In this document: positions 1 through 9,697 of the stretch, piece by piece | How the letters are laid out: every line of letters begins with the position of its first letter | Position numbering within the stretch: position 1 is the first letter of the stretch | From: a bacterium | Lineage (GTDB): Bacteria > Electryoneota > RPQS01 | Assembly: GCA_016721565.1 (NCBI GenBank) | Contig: JADKHW010000001.1 | Span: 620,001-684,000, forward strand | Direction: 5' to 3' | Length of the DNA stretch: 64,000 nt | Translations under genes and position numbers: made by a program | Notes under the pieces: generated by a model | Database searches by the model: none | What the model was told of the DNA's origin: nothing | What the model saw: the letters and a program-made list of their open reading frames with translations, nothing else

Positions 1-1260
1 AACCCAATATTGGTCATTACACCGGCAACAAAATACTCGGACAAAGCTCTGTGCATTCTTTGGATTGCGGCCTCTCTGTTCTCACCATAGGCCACAAGCT
101 TAGAAATCATCGGATCATAGAATCTGCTGATTTCCGCGCCCTCATACATGGCGGTATCCTCACGTAAACCTGGGCCAGCGGTGGACCGCCAAACCTCAAG
201 CCTGCCTGTGGAGGGTAAGAATCCACTCAAGACTTCTTCTGCATAGATTCTTACTTCAACAGCGTGGCCGCGGAGCTTAACGTCTTTCTGCTCAAACTTG
301 AGTTTCGCCCCGCGTGCCACTTCAATTTGCATTCTCACCAAATCAAGCCCGGTCACCATTTCAGTGACAGGATGCTCAACTTGTAAGCGCGTATTCATTT
401 CAAGGAAATAGAACTCGCCATTCTTATCAAGGAGAAACTCGCACGTACCAGCGTTTGCATAGCCACAAGCTTTGGCCGCCATAACGGCAGTTTCACCCAT
501 ACATTTACGCAACTCTGGTGATACCGCGGCAGATGGGGCCTCTTCAATAATCTTCTGGTGACGGCGCTGCATTGAGCACTCACGCTCTCCAAGATAGATT
601 ACGTTTCCATGCATATCAGCAAATATCTGAACTTCGATGTGCTTAGGCTCTTCAAGGTATTTCTCAACGTAAACCGCATCGTCACAAAATGCCGATTTTG
701 CCTCTCTTTGCGCGGCTGCCAATGCTGCAGCAAGTTCTTCCTCTTTTGTTAACAACACGCATGCCCTTTCCACCGCCGCCAGTAGCGGCTTTCAGCAGAA
801 CCGGAAATCCAAATTTCTTCGCAAACGCGATGGCCTCATCAGCAGATTCGACCGCACCATTTGTTCCAGGAACCACCGGAACATTCGCGGCAATCATCAG
901 TTTGCGCGCTTCAGTCTTTGAGCCCATCGCATGAATTGCTGAGGCAGGCGGGCCAACCCAAATCAACCCTTCCTTAGCAACTCGATCCGCAAAACCAGCA
1001 TTCTCAGATAAAAAACCGTAACCAGGGTGTATTGCTTCGGCACAGCATTGATTAGCGACCGCAATCAGCTTGTCTTGGTCGAGATAGCTCTCGCTCGGAG
1101 TTGCTCCTCCTAATGGAAAGGCCAGATCCGCTTCACGCACGTGCAAACTGTCTTTGTCGACATCAGAATACACGGCAATGGTCTTTATGCCCATTTCGCG
1201 GCAGGTTCGAGCAACTCTAACAGCGATCTCGCCCCGATTTGCGATGAGTATTGACTTCAT
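1..1260 (-). CDS. accC: Biotin carboxylase (acetyl-CoA carboxylase), partial, frameshifted
   Basis: This is the ATP-dependent biotin-carboxylating subunit of acetyl-CoA carboxylase, which starts fatty acid synthesis in the cytoplasm. The start MKSILIANRGEIAVR is the family N-terminus. The HPGYGFLSEN motif and the glycine-rich ATP loop GGGGKGM follow. The frame then breaks at an AAAA run (plus-strand TTTT, 744-747): removing one base restores the expected continuation with the EVQIF, GERECSMQRRHQK and EMNTRLQVEHPVTE motifs. Reading continues to the window edge near TNIG, so roughly the last 30-90 residues lie outside. The start lies 4 bases beyond the stop of the helicase/exonuclease gene. accA lies in the same gene string (5.7-6.8 kb); accB and accD are not seen. 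The indel is probably a sequence error, because the gene is normally essential. Confidence 0.93.
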
Positions 1261-1264
1261 ATAT

Positions 1265-4184
1265 TCAATGCGAACTTTTTGCTTGGAATTTCTCCAAGTC
1301 AATTCTGAAAGGAAGTTTCACGCTCGTTCCCGATTTGTCTTCGAACAGGACATAGCCATTTTGTAAAGCAAACAGCATTACGTCGCGAGTCACTTCTACA
1401 TCTTTTTGACAATATTCTCGTACGAGATCTAAGCGGCCATTTTTGAACCACTCCAGTGATTGTAGGCCGTCAGCGCTCTTTCCGATACCCAGTGTGGCTT
1501 TGGCGATCGTATTAAGCTTCAATCGACCACCGCGATTATCCGTTACAATTTCTAACAAATCAAGAATCGGCAGCGACTGCAAGTTGTCGAAGGTATAGCC
1601 GCGCAAGACCTCAAAATCGAATTTGCGAATATTGAAACCACAGATTACATCTGCACGTTTTAAATGTGCAATCAGATCCTCAATGTGCGCTTCTTCATAG
1701 AGCGCAACCTGATTGTCGAGACTATCCCACACGGCAGCAACTGCGACTCGCATTTGCCGTGCTTCGCGCCACCCCCCGACGTCTTCCGCAGAAAGCTGAG
1801 TCTCCAAATCGAATACTACAACTCTTTTGTCGTGTGGAATTGCCTGCGGTGTGTACGGCGTTTCGGCAGCGCGCTTGGAGGTCTCTGTTGTGGCCCTACG
1901 ATCTCGTACGGTTGCGGTTCTGATTCCGGAATCGACGTTAGAATGGAAAGAGCGAGCTGAGCGCCGATTTTGTCAATCGGCCGATTTCCTGATCCGCATT
2001 TTGGCGAATGCACACATGAAGGACAGCCTTCTTCACATGGGCAAACTGAAATCAACTCATGTGTTCGTGCGAGCAAGTCTTCGAATGAGTTGTACATGCA
2101 CTCCGCAATGCCAACTCCGCCGGGATAACCATCATAGAAGAAAACGGCTCCGTCTGGAAGCTGCGGGTGTTTTGTAAAACTGATGCCACCAAGATCATTT
2201 CTGTCACAAAGTGCGAGCAGCGGCGTCAAAGAGATTGTGGCGTGCTCAAGCGCATGTATCGATCCCATGAAATGCTTCTCCTGTTCGGCCAGCTTCGACT
2301 GCAAGTCGGGCGGAAGCTCAATCCAACAGCCAATCGACTGAAAGCTTTGCGGCGGAAGATCGAGCGGCTCGACAGAAAGCAGCTCCTGTGAATATAGTCG
2401 GCGCCGTTCGTATGCAATAAAATGTTCAGTTACTCTTAACAAACCTAAGCGCGCGACAAAAGAGTTCACAGTTCTGGTTTTGCGTACGTCAAGGATTTCA
2501 GTTTCCTTTTGCGTTCGAATCATCGTATACATGTTGCCGCTGTACGGGCGAACATGGACTGTCTTGCGGCGCAAATCAAGGGTCTCAACTTGATAAGGCT
2601 CGCCACGATGCAAGTAGATCGCGCCATCATGGCACTCGCGATAGACCGAATTGCCGGAAATCGTGCCGATCACAGTCTTAGCATTGCGCGACTCTTCTAT
2701 AATGTCAAAACTACCACCCACATTGCGCAAATCAACCGACGCATGCGGGCGCGGTTTACCGGGAAACCACTGTTTTCCTGACGCGCTCTTAAGCAAAGCG
2801 CGCTCAGATTCAAGAACTTCGATGGTAGGGAGATGCTCTTGTACATCAATGTATGGATCACCATGCATCAAAGGCAGCTCAGCTGCGGCAGCCGGTAAGT
2901 GCTGCTTCAAAATATGGTCGTTGTTCAGGTTGACCAATGCGCGTTCGAGAGGTCGATTCAAGAGCACTTCGACGTTGCGAGCGAAATACTGGTCAAGCTG
3001 ATCAGTTCCCGTAATTAATAAGATGCCGCTCGGTGACCCCCTCCGCCCTACTCTTCCCGCACGTTGCCAGAGCGACATCATGCTGCCCGGATAACCGGCT
3101 AAAATACAAAGATCGAGGCCACCGATATCAATGCCAAGTTCGAGGGCACTTGTGCTTATCACTCCGTCTAAGCTTCCGCTCGAAAGTTGATGCTCAATTT
3201 CACGACGTTCTTCGGGAAGAAAACCTGCGCGATAGGAACTCACGCGTTTTGCCAGATCGGGTCGCGAATCACTCAAAGAGCGATAAATAATTTCGGTCGA
3301 AACCCGCGATTTCGTGAAGACAATGGTCTTGAGGCCGTTGTCAATTGCGTGAATTAAACAACGAGTTACTGCGGCGGTCATTGACACTTCGGAAGCATTC
3401 ATCACCCAGAAGTCGCGCTCGGAAATCGGCGCACCTGATTCAGAGATAACCGAAACATTTGCACCAATCAGGTCAGATGCAAATTCTTCGGGATTTGCGA
3501 TCGTTGCGGACAGACAGATAAATTGTGGATTCGCACCATAATAATGCAACATGCGACGCAACCTGCGGAAAACCTGCAGGATGTGCGAGCCGAAAACACC
3601 GCGATAGGCGTGCAGCTCATCGATGATGATGAACTTCAGCCGTTTGAAGAATGTTTCCCAACTTTGATGATAGGCCAGCATGCCTTGATGCAGCATGTCA
3701 GGATTACTAATCAAAATGTTGGGGGGGTTCTTCTTGATCTTTTGCCTTTCGGCGGATGGTGTGTCGCCATCGAAGACGGATATGGAAAAGAGCAATTGCT
3801 CCACCAAATTCTGCTGCCACTGTCGCAGTTTTGCTGCCTGGTCATGTTCAAGGCCTTGAGCGGAAACAAGAGCAAAGCCGTGGTTTCGCAATCACGCCCA
3901 ATCTGCTCAATCAACGGCAGAATATACGTTAGAGATTTTCCGCTTGCCGTGGGTGTTACGACAACGATGTTCTCTCCACGTTGGACGTGATTCAGTGCTT
4001 CAACTTGATGTGAATAGAGATCACTGATCCCATTTCCGCGCAGTCCTGAAGATAACGCGGATGCGAGCGGAGATGAAGGCGTGGCCAGCCGCGCATCAGC
4101 TCCGGGTAGAATTCCGCGATAGATCAGAGTACTGCGCAGGAGAGAATCATTCTCAATTGCGCTCGCGAGCCTGTCCAACCCCAC
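1265..4184 (-). CDS. MrfA/YprA-like DExH helicase fused to a MrfB/YprB-like exonuclease (two frameshifts)
   Basis: I reconstruct one gene of about 970 codons from three reading-frame segments. Segment 1 (from 4184) carries Walker A TPTASGKS near residues 78-84. A missing base near 3853-3856 leads into segment 2, with DELH, SATIAN, the helicase C domain (QRAGRVGRRG), and the DUF1998-type four-Cys cluster CPCEEGCPSC..C at 1999-2046. A further indel between about 1830 and 1940 leads into segment 3, a DnaQ/RNase H-like exonuclease with DLET, GFNIRKFD and YCQKDVEVTRD. In Bacillus, MrfA and MrfB are adjacent genes for mitomycin-lesion repair; some other bacteria carry a fused form. GTG at 4184 is the preferred start because it follows an AGGGGA ribosome-binding site and the stop of a small upstream ORF; a TTG at 4259 is the alternative. 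If the second indel is real rather than an error, the exonuclease would be a separate overlapping gene. Confidence 0.82.
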
Positions 4185-4197
4185 GTTCGTCCCCTTG

Positions 4198-4326
4198 CTA
4201 CTGCTGCCAATCGAGCGGATGTTTGTTGCGACGCTTGTATGATTTGGGGTTTGGTTCAACCTTGGGCGGTTTCAAGGGCAACGGGATTCGCTTCTTGACA
4301 CTTTTCTTTTTCTTCTGGCCGCCCAT
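4198..4326 (-). CDS. Small, very basic 42-residue protein upstream of the helicase
   Basis: The ORF runs from ATG at 4326 to TAG at 4198. It starts MGGQKKKKSVKKRIPLPLKP and ends RRNKHPLDWQQ. AGGA lies about eight bases before the ATG. Nearly a third of residues are Lys or Arg, with many prolines and no hydrophobic segment, so a nucleic-acid- or ribosome-binding role is possible but not shown. It sits 12 bases after the SDR gene, and its stop is 13 bases before the helicase GTG, which fits an intact operon gene better than chance. The helicase TTG alternative start would overlap it in another frame. I do not recognise a named family. Confidence 0.6.
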   Translation of the reverse strand: MGGQKKKKSVKKRIPLPLKPPKVEPNPKSYKRRNKHPLDWQQ

Positions 4327-4338
4327 TCGAATATCCTA

Positions 4339-5322
4339 TTAAATCCACCGCTGCTTAATATAAAATTCATGCGTCGCGCGCACGACATCTTCAATCGAAT
4401 CCTGACAACGAAATGACAACTGCTTCTGGCACTTGCTAACTTCGCACGCCCAACCTGTTGCGAGGATCTCGCGAACTTTCTCGGAACCGAGCAACACGGG
4501 TTTGCCCGTCAGTTTCATGGACAAGTCGCCGAAGAAACCTATTGTTCGCGAAACAAACTCAGGAACAATAACGCGCGAGGGTGTCTTTCCAGTGACGATT
4601 GCGTAGGCTTCAGCAACGTTCTTCCACTCATAAGGATTAACAAGTGCAACAAAATAGATCTCACGCATCCCGGACTCTACGAACGCGGCGCACTTCAGGC
4701 CGCGCACCAGATCGTTAACGCCAATCATGCTGTAAAGTCGCTTCGTACTACCGATTTCTGTATAGATGCGCCAGCGGAACATCATCTTGTAGAGCGGCAC
4801 GAACTGCTCATCACGCGGTCCCATAACTGCAGGTGGTCGCAAGATAACCCACTCTGTGCTTCGAAGCTCCTCCCGAACAGCGCGCTCACCCGCAAGCTTG
4901 CTGCGCCCGTAGTTGGTGATGGGCAACTCAGGGTCAGACTCAGTTAACGCTCGATCAGAACCGGAAGGCCCACATACAGCTAAAGTTGAGCAGAGAACAA
5001 ATCGCTTGACCATTGCTCTTTCTGAAGCACGTGCTAAAGACCGAGCGGCCTGATCATTTACGCGAAAGAACTCATCTGTTTTTGCGCTTTTCGTAACACC
5101 TGCGCAATGTATGACGATTTCAACATCACGTACGGCTTCATTGATTGACTGCTCGCTTGTCACATCACCAATGACGATTTCAAACGGGTCAGGCTTAAAC
5201 CACTTCAGTCTACGCGGATCACGAATCAATAGCCGAACAGTGTGACCGTCAGCGAGGAGCGACTCTGCAACATGACTTCCCACAAAGCCCGTAGCTCCGG
5301 TAACAAGAACGCGCGCGCTCAT
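4339..5322 (-). CDS. NAD-dependent epimerase/dehydratase (extended SDR)
   Basis: The protein is 327 residues, the usual size for extended short-chain dehydrogenases acting on nucleotide sugars or similar substrates. The Rossmann motif GATGFVG lies at residues 9-15, the active-site serine is in CSTLAV near 112, and the YxxxK pair is Tyr138/Lys142 (NYGRSK). A NAG-like segment reads HCAGVTK near 72-78. The substrate cannot be read from the sequence; the family also includes sterol and dihydroflavonol reductase-like members. Its ATG overlaps the stop of the thioesterase gene by four bases, so the two are probably translated together. Confidence 0.85.
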   Translation of the reverse strand: MSARVLVTGATGFVGSHVAESLLADGHTVRLLIRDPRRLKWFKPDPFEIVIGDVTSEQSINEAVRDVEIVIHCAGVTKSAKTDEFFRVNDQAARSLARASERAMVKRFVLCSTLAVCGPSGSDRALTESDPELPITNYGRSKLAGERAVREELRSTEWVILRPPAVMGPRDEQFVPLYKMMFRWRIYTEIGSTKRLYSMIGVNDLVRGLKCAAFVESGMREIYFVALVNPYEWKNVAEAYAIVTGKTPSRVIVPEFVSRTIGFFGDLSMKLTGKPVLLGSEKVREILATGWACEVSKCQKQLSFRCQDSIEDVVRATHEFYIKQRWI

Positions 5323-5732
5323 GATTCTAAGAACTGCATGAATCCCATAGGCGGACGCTTAGGTTTTCCGTTGCTGTCTATGAAGCAATGAACCGTGAAC
5401 CCCGTTGCGATAACGCCGCCGGTTTCTACCGAGCGTACCTCGTAATCAAAGTGCAATCTGATTCCGCCAACCAATGTCAGCTTGGCGCGTATCTCCAATT
5501 CATCTTCGTAACGCGCACCACTGGTATACTTGCAGCCTGCCTCAACAACAGGGAGCTTCAGGCCATCTTCATCTTCGATTCTGCGATACGACTTCCAAAG
5601 AGTTCTAATCAGGTCGGAGCGCGAAACTTCGAAATACTGCAAGTAGCAAGCGTAGTACACCCAACCCATGGCATCCGTCTCAGCATAGCGAACACGGAGA
5701 CGAGTGGTGTATTCTTTTGAAGACTCACTCAA
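5319..5732 (-). CDS. Acyl-CoA thioesterase, hotdog fold (YbgC/4HBT family)
   Basis: The 137-residue cytoplasmic protein has the hotdog-fold active-site region RYAETDAMGWVYYACYLQYF, matching the D-x-x-G-V/I-V-Y-x-x-x-Y pattern of YbgC-like acyl-CoA or acyl-ACP thioesterases. Length is typical. It overlaps accA upstream and the SDR gene downstream by four bases each. Its place directly behind the carboxyltransferase gene suggests acyl-chain metabolism, but the chain length handled is unknown. In Proteobacteria ybgC goes with tol-pal; no tol genes are here. Confidence 0.85.
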   Translation of the reverse strand: MSESSKEYTTRLRVRYAETDAMGWVYYACYLQYFEVSRSDLIRTLWKSYRRIEDEDGLKLPVVEAGCKYTSGARYEDELEIRAKLTLVGGIRLHFDYEVRSVETGGVIATGFTVHCFIDSNGKPKRPPMGFMQFLES

Positions 5733-6775
5733 GATTCGAGGTAGAACCCGATTCGCTCATACTTCTTGTGGCGTGCATCCAAGAGTTTTTCCGGCGAATC
5801 AGCGGTCAATTCGGGCAGCGTCATCACTATTCGCTCTTTCACACGCGCTGCGATTTCGTCATAGTTTTCGTGTGCGCCGCCCGCAGGTTCCGGTATGATA
5901 CCGTCGATGATGCCAAGTTCGAGCAGGTCATCGGCTGTAAGCTTCAATGCTTCGGCAGCCTGCGGAGCTTGTCCGGCATCGCGATATAGTATTGATGCAC
6001 AGCCTTCCGGTGAAATAACCGAATAGATGGAATACTCGAGCATGAAAATTCGATCCGCAATTGAGATCGCAAGCGCGCCGCCTGAGCCACCTTCGCCGAT
6101 TACAAAGGTGAGGATCGGAACATTGAGACGAGCCATCTCATAAAGGCTACGCGCAATTGCTTCAGCTTGTCCGCGCTCTTCAGCACCGAGACCGGGATAG
6201 GCACCAGGGGTGTCAATAAACGTAATGACCGGCAACTTGAACTTTTGTGCGAGTGCAAGATGGCGGGTGGCCTTGCGATATCCCTCGGGATTCGCCATGC
6301 CAAAATTGCGATAGATATTTTCCTTTGTGCCACGGCCTTTCTGATGGCCCATGATCAACATGCTCTTCCCTTCGATTTCGCCGATACCGGAAATCAAAGC
6401 ATGATCATCGGCGAAACAGCGGTCGCCATGAAGTTCCAAGAAGTTTGAGCAGAGGCGATCGAGATAATCCTGTGTGTAAGGTCTGCGAGGGTGACGCGCA
6501 AGCTGAACCTTCTGCCATCGCGAGAGTTTCGAAAACACCTCTTCGCGCATACGCACAGCTTTCTTTTGCATGCGGTCAATCTCGACGGACAAATTGCCCA
6601 TGCCTGAACTCTCGGCTAACGCGCGCATTTCAGCGATTTTGTGTTCGAGCTCCACAATGGGTTTTTCGAACTCAAGAACAAATCCTGACGCAAAGCCCTG
6701 TTTAACGGTCTGCGAAGTGCCGTTGAGCGAAACCGTCGCACTGCGTGACTTGTCCTGAACAGTCGAGCTACTCAT
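5729..6775 (-). CDS. accA: Acetyl-CoA carboxylase carboxyltransferase subunit alpha
   Basis: The 348-residue protein carries the AccA core: FEKPIVELE near residue 36, RRPYTQDYLD, GHQKGRGTKEN, PEGYRKA, FIDTPGAYPG, EERGQAEAIA, and the oxyanion-type GEGGSGGALA loop. It transfers the carboxyl group from biotin to acetyl-CoA, working with AccD, which is not in the window. About 30 extra residues precede the point where most AccA proteins begin; this stretch is polar and Ser/Thr-rich. The start is still supported by GGAGGG a few bases upstream of the ATG at 6775. The gene begins a tightly overlapping set with the thioesterase and SDR genes. Confidence 0.96.
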   Translation of the reverse strand: MSSSTVQDKSRSATVSLNGTSQTVKQGFASGFVLEFEKPIVELEHKIAEMRALAESSGMGNLSVEIDRMQKKAVRMREEVFSKLSRWQKVQLARHPRRPYTQDYLDRLCSNFLELHGDRCFADDHALISGIGEIEGKSMLIMGHQKGRGTKENIYRNFGMANPEGYRKATRHLALAQKFKLPVITFIDTPGAYPGLGAEERGQAEAIARSLYEMARLNVPILTFVIGEGGSGGALAISIADRIFMLEYSIYSVISPEGCASILYRDAGQAPQAAEALKLTADDLLELGIIDGIIPEPAGGAHENYDEIAARVKERIVMTLPELTADSPEKLLDARHKKYERIGFYLES

Positions 6776-6814
6776 GATTGCCCTCCCTGTTTGGGATTGC
6801 CTGATAAACTAAAA

Positions 6815-7675
6815 TCAATGACCAATAAATTTCTCCAACCATGCACGGAAACCTATTCCCATGTCAATTGTTTTGTACGTGAAGCGCGGCAAATGCTGCC
6901 AATGCTTTGACATGTAGATACGCATTGCGCGGTAGAATTCATAGTTAGCGGTTTCTTTGACCTGCCGCATGCTGTGTCCGCCGATGTGCGTGATGCGTGC
7001 AGACGGCACAAACCACGTTTCGCGTTCCAACAATGCGACGCGTTTGCAAAGATCAACATCTTCACCGAACAGAAAGAATTGTTCGTCGAAACCTGCGATT
7101 CGCCTGTAATCCGACCTGCGAATTAGAATACACGCACCGGAGATGCAATCCACGCGCGCTTCGCGGCCAAATCCCAACCACGGCAAACTGTAACCAGCGA
7201 TATTGCGACTGCGCGTAAAAAATTTCTCAAGATAAAATAGCCGTCCAAGTGCATTCATCGGCGTCGGGAAACCACGCCTACACGCCGGATCTGGTGTTCC
7301 TTTTTCATTTCGGATCAATGGTCCACAACATGCAGCGGCTTCACGCGCATCAAGAAACGTTACAAGATTCTTAATCGTGTCGCGATCAACGCGCGCATCG
7401 GGATTCAGCAGTAAGATGAACTCCGATTCGCTTTCGTCGGCGCCGCTGTTGCACGCTCGACCGAACCCTTGATTTACTTTGTTTTCAATCGTGGCGACGG
7501 GGTATATGCTGCGCTTTACAACGTCGCCGGTTCGGTCGCTTGATGCGTTATCGACAATGACAAAAGATTCGATCCAATTCGCAGACGTGTCGAAAACTGA
7601 GCTGATACAATTGGCAATCGTCACCTCGGAATTATAAGTGACGACTACCACCGACACGCATTTTCGCGGTATCAT
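6815..7675 (-). CDS. Glycosyltransferase family 2
   Basis: This 286-residue protein has a GT-A fold typical of rhamnosyl- and related transferases. VVVVTYNS lies at the N-terminus, followed by VDNASSD, LLLNPDARVD as the metal-binding region, and a later FDEQFFLFGEDVDLCKR segment characteristic of this GT2 subgroup. It has no obvious membrane span and probably works at the inner face of the cytoplasmic membrane on a lipid-linked or polysaccharide acceptor. It directly follows the polyprenol-phosphate mannosyltransferase-like gene, so the two may serve the same glycan. Donor and acceptor are not predictable. Confidence 0.88.
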   Translation of the reverse strand: MIPRKCVSVVVVTYNSEVTIANCISSVFDTSANWIESFVIVDNASSDRTGDVVKRSIYPVATIENKVNQGFGRACNSGADESESEFILLLNPDARVDRDTIKNLVTFLDAREAAACCGPLIRNEKGTPDPACRRGFPTPMNALGRLFYLEKFFTRSRNIAGYSLPWLGFGREARVDCISGACILIRRSDYRRIAGFDEQFFLFGEDVDLCKRVALLERETWFVPSARITHIGGHSMRQVKETANYEFYRAMRIYMSKHWQHLPRFTYKTIDMGIGFRAWLEKFIGH

Positions 7676-8388
7676 TTACAGCCGACCAAAAAGAGACTTT
7701 AGACGAAGTTTCCAAACCATCCAGACCGCTTCGCGGACGATAGCTTTTGACATCTTGGAATGCCCGGCACGGCGATCGACGAAGATTATTGGTATCTCAA
7801 TGTACTTAAATCCTTTTTTCCAAGCTTTGAAGTTCATCTCGATTTGGAAACTGTAGCCGTTTGAACGAACCTTATCAAGATCAATCGCCTTCAAAGTGGT
7901 AGTACGGAAACACTTGAATCCTCCAGTAGGGTCTTTGATCGGCATCCCAGTAATCCAACGCGTGTAGTATGATGCAAAATAGCTAAGTATCAAACGCGAC
8001 AACGGCCAATTGACGACTGAGATTCCGTCAATGTACGCGAGCCTAGCACGAAATCGTACTCCTTGATCTTTTCAAGAAAATGCGGCAACATCAACGGATC
8101 GTGCGAGAAATCTGCATCCATTTCAAAGACGGCATCGTAGCCATTCTCCATGCCGTATTTGAATCCCGCTACATACGCGGTACCAAGTCCGAGTTTGCCG
8201 GAACGTTGCATGAGATGCAGCGCAGGCTCGTTCTTTTGAATACTCCGTATGATGTCGGCAGTGCCATCCGGTGAATTGTCATCGACAATGAGAATATCCA
8301 CACCGAGTTTTTGGTCCAGAACCGCACGAACAATTGCTTCAATCCCTTCCTTCTCATTGTATGTCGGGATAATGACGAGCGCTTTCAC
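7676..8388 (-). CDS. Polyprenol-phosphate mannosyltransferase-like GT2 (frameshifted)
   Basis: The 5' part has IIPTYNEKEGI, IVDDNSPDGTAD, GLGTAYVAGFKYG and EMDADFSHDP, the hallmark set of dolichol/polyprenol monophosphomannose synthases. After VLGSR the frame breaks: a base is missing near 8034-8037, and the other frame resumes with YIDGISVVNWPLSR, DPTGGFKCFR, EMNFKAWKKG and DRRAGHSKMS. The reconstructed enzyme is about 238 residues and lacks the C-terminal membrane domain of some relatives. It would make a lipid-linked sugar donor for periplasmic transferases such as the DUF2723 protein encoded nearby. GTG at 8388 gives the normal N-terminus (MKALVIIPTYNE) and overlaps purE by 35 bases; an upstream GTG at 8427 is less likely. 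Confidence 0.86.
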
Positions 8389-8845
8389 AGGCGCGCCCCC
8401 GCTTTCTTGAAAGCGCGGGTCTTTCACGAATTTCCGGTCGTTTTAGGGAAAGAATTTGGGCCGCAAGAATTACCGCATTGCGCGCGCCGGCCTTGCCGAT
8501 TGCAACTGTCGCGACTGGAACTCCGGCGGGCATTTGAACCGTAGAGAGCAGCGCATCGAGTCCACCGAGTGTTGAACCGGCGCCCGGTACTCCAATCACT
8601 GGAAGCACAGAGTTCGCGGCACACGCCCCTGCTAAATGAGCGGCCATCCCGGCACAAGCGATCAGAACTTCTGTTCCAGCATCCTCAGCCTGTTTAATTC
8701 TCTCAACGAGCTTTTCTGGATTTCGATGAGCAGAGATGATCTCAAGTGACCATGTGATGCCAAAATAGTCGGCGTATTTTGCAGAATCATCAAACTGCTC
8801 GCGGTCACTATCGGATCCAAGTAGTATCAAGATGTCAGTTGACAT
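8354..8845 (-). CDS. purE: N5-carboxyaminoimidazole ribonucleotide mutase
   Basis: The 163-residue protein has the PurE signature GSDSD near residues 10-14, the catalytic-histidine region SAHRNP near 40-45, and the CAGMAAHLAG and GVPGAGSTLGGLDALLS loops. It rearranges N5-CAIR to CAIR in purine synthesis, normally paired with PurK (class I), which is not in the window. The tail after PEIRE is basic and overlaps the next gene, so the last 20 or so residues may be unconserved. It is the first gene after a terminator on this strand and probably starts a transcript. Confidence 0.95.
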   Translation of the reverse strand: MSTDILILLGSDSDREQFDDSAKYADYFGITWSLEIISAHRNPEKLVERIKQAEDAGTEVLIACAGMAAHLAGACAANSVLPVIGVPGAGSTLGGLDALLSTVQMPAGVPVATVAIGKAGARNAVILAAQILSLKRPEIRERPALSRKRGRACESARHYPDIQ

Positions 8846-8875
8846 GCGAAAGGCGAACTCCGTGTCTATTTAGGA

Positions 8876-8908
8876 AAAAGACCACCCTGCCGAATGGCCA
8901 GGATGGTC
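8876..8908 (-). terminator. Rho-independent terminator after the barrel protein gene
   Basis: On the minus strand a ten-base stem (GACCATCCTG paired with CAGGGTGGTC, one mismatch-tolerant pair) is followed by TTTTT. It lies 28 bases downstream of the barrel protein stop and just upstream of purE, separating the two transcription units. Confidence 0.85.
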
Positions 8909-8935
8909 AGTTTTCTTTGAATAAGGCGATTTGAA

Positions 8936-9679
8936 TTAGCGGGTGAAGTCAACCGGCTTCGTCACTTTGTCAAAATACAGGCGAAGCCCAACTTGACCAT
9001 AACCGCCGGTAAGATTGACTTCCATCGGGCGGCTGCCGCCGAGAACCGACACGCCCGAACGAATACCGGGTGAGGACTCATAGGAGAAATTGTTCGCATT
9101 AACCAACCGACCACCACCGCCAAGGTATAAGCCCATGCGCTCTGACAACCCGAGTTCAAGACCCAACGAACCAATCAAACCAAACGCTCGACCAACGGCG
9201 TCATAGTAGAAGCGGCGCGTGAAGTCATCTTGCACTTGAAGTTCGGCATTGTAGTATGCCACCCCAAGACCAAAGTTCAAATTCAACCGTTCGGACGGAT
9301 AGGTTACAATCATCGCCTTAGCATAGAATTCATTTCCATGCATAATTAGTTGACCGCTCGAGTCACCAGCGGCGTTTTCGACAAGGTTCTCAACGTCAAA
9401 CAGAGGGTTGAAACCAACTTCCCACATTTGATGCCGAGCGGAGCGATAGATAATTGCAATATTGCCCATTGGACCGCCATCGGCCGTGGTCGCGGTATTG
9501 CCGGGACGAAGTCCGAGCAAGTAATCAGTACCGAGGGAAACGTCCCCCATATCGTAGATTCCAAAGCCGCCGCCCAACTGAACGCCGTACTTACGCGGGC
9601 CTTCATAGGCGAAGCTTGATGTCGAGACCGACAGTGTCAGCAGTGTTGCAATGCACAAGAGTCCCAATAGTCGGTTCAT
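8936..9679 (-). CDS. Outer-membrane beta-barrel-like protein
   Basis: The 247-residue product has a signal peptide (MNRLLGLLCIATLLTLSVS, cleavage near SFA-YEG). It then shows alternating hydrophobic/polar strands rich in Gly and Tyr, such as VQLGGGFGIYD, LNFGLGVAYYN and LYLGGGGRL, and a C-terminal VGLRLYFD-type strand, as in eight-stranded OmpA/OmpW-like barrels. A CGGAGGCAGAG ribosome-binding site precedes the ATG. It is the last gene of a unit with a DUF2723 protein and a glycosyltransferase. I do not recognise a named family. Confidence 0.7.
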   Translation of the reverse strand: MNRLLGLLCIATLLTLSVSTSSFAYEGPRKYGVQLGGGFGIYDMGDVSLGTDYLLGLRPGNTATTADGGPMGNIAIIYRSARHQMWEVGFNPLFDVENLVENAAGDSSGQLIMHGNEFYAKAMIVTYPSERLNLNFGLGVAYYNAELQVQDDFTRRFYYDAVGRAFGLIGSLGLELGLSERMGLYLGGGGRLVNANNFSYESSPGIRSGVSVLGGSRPMEVNLTGGYGQVGLRLYFDKVTKPVDFTR

Positions 9680-9697
9680 TCTCTGCCTCCGGATTCC

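Noticed and set aside
744..747. Programmed -1/+1 frameshifting in accC, rho, glyA, nuoN and others
   Set aside because: No shared slippery heptamer, stop-proximal Shine-Dalgarno or downstream pseudoknot was seen, and the direction of shift varies; sequence error is simpler.
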